Source of the DNA: Oscillospiraceae bacterium
GTDB taxonomy: Bacteria > Bacillota > Clostridia > Oscillospirales > UBA929
DNA length: 5,773 bases
Reading direction: 5' to 3'
Assembly: GCA_031271525.1 (NCBI GenBank)
Contig: JAISVO010000086.1
Location: 1-5,773, forward strand
Part shown: positions 5,670-5,773 of the stretch, piece after piece
Layout: each line of letters begins with the position of its first letter
Numbering within the stretch: the first letter of the stretch is position 1
Program-made: the position numbers and the translations under genes
Notes under the pieces: model-generated
What the model was told of the DNA's origin: nothing
The model's database searches: none
Seen by the model: only the letters and a program-made list of their open reading frames with translations

Positions 5670-5773
5670 GTGCGAGTGTCAATGATGGGTGACACATTGA
5701 CCGAAAATGAATACGCGGGCGACAGGCCCAGCTTCTTACAGGAGGTACAAGTATCTCTCCAACACTTGATTCG
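5670..5773 (+). CDS. Possible start of a gene running off the right edge, unrecognised
   Basis: An open plus-strand frame of 34 complete codons reaches the window end. GTG at 5670 is the best-placed start, with AGGGAG (5654-5659) 10 bases before it. ATG codons at 5682 and 5685 are in the same frame but lack a close ribosome site. The peptide contains MMGDTLTENEYAGDRPS and then SFLQEVQVSLQHLI, which could be an amphipathic helix. No family is recognised. The first codons overlap a dense GTCA/TGAC repeat cluster, so this may instead be the end of a mobile element rather than a gene. Confidence 0.25.
   Translation, partial: MRVSMMGDTLTENEYAGDRPSFLQEVQVSLQHLI
5676..5701. repeat. Interleaved inverted repeats GTGTCA/TGACAC and GTCAATG/CATTGAC
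   Basis: GTGTCA (5676-5681) pairs with TGACAC (5690-5695), and GTCAATG (5678-5684) pairs with CATTGAC (5695-5701), all perfect. A further TGTCAATG stands at 5633-5640. The pattern suits a protein-binding site: an operator for a downstream gene, or transposase-binding repeats at the end of an insertion sequence (multiple terminal repeats occur in IS21-type elements). The sequence alone does not decide. Confidence 0.5.

Noticed and set aside
1..5773. CRISPR array, tRNA or rRNA genes
   Set aside because: No regularly spaced direct repeats and no cloverleaf or rRNA-like conserved stretches seen on either strand.

Overview
The window suggests a GC-rich anaerobic bacterium, most likely a clostridial member of the Bacillota. 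The grounds are an aldo/keto reductase ending in a two-cluster ferredoxin-like domain, strong GGAGG/GAGGTG ribosome binding sites, and tightly packed genes. This placement is inferred from gene style; no marker gene is present.

Layout: (1) 2-589, plus strand: the C-terminal part of an AqpZ-type water channel, cut by the left edge. (2) 590-653: a short convergent gap holding a GC-rich hairpin. (3) 654-4095, minus strand: a three-gene operon read from right to left. It runs from a [4Fe-4S] aldo/keto reductase-like protein to MFS transporter A and then MFS transporter B, with both junctions formed by ATGA stop/start overlaps. (4) 4096-4225: a 130-bp gap with two inverted-repeat structures, the larger a 62-nt nested hairpin just after the stop of the next gene. 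(5) 4226-4987, minus strand: a NYN/PIN-like putative ribonuclease with a C-terminal helical, probably winged-helix, tail. (6) 5011-5558, minus strand: a 5'-truncated IS5-type (DDE_4) transposase broken by three reading-frame changes, ending 23 bp before the nuclease ATG. (7) 5559-5773: a copy of the short repeat also found at 4156, a cluster of GTCA/TGAC repeats, and a possible gene start running off the right edge.

The operon couples a redox-type protein, possibly fed by electrons through its own Fe-S clusters, to two different major-facilitator transporters. The ATGA overlaps imply co-expression; no substrate can be read from the sequence. The aquaporin is convergent and probably unrelated.

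The right third is by eye more AT-rich and looks like accessory DNA. A 24-25 bp repeat occurs in opposite orientation at 4156-4179 and 5560-5584, enclosing the nuclease and the broken transposase. This is the most unusual arrangement in the window. It could be a decayed mobile unit carrying a nuclease passenger, or two independent copies of a dispersed structured repeat. I see no clearly new multi-gene system.
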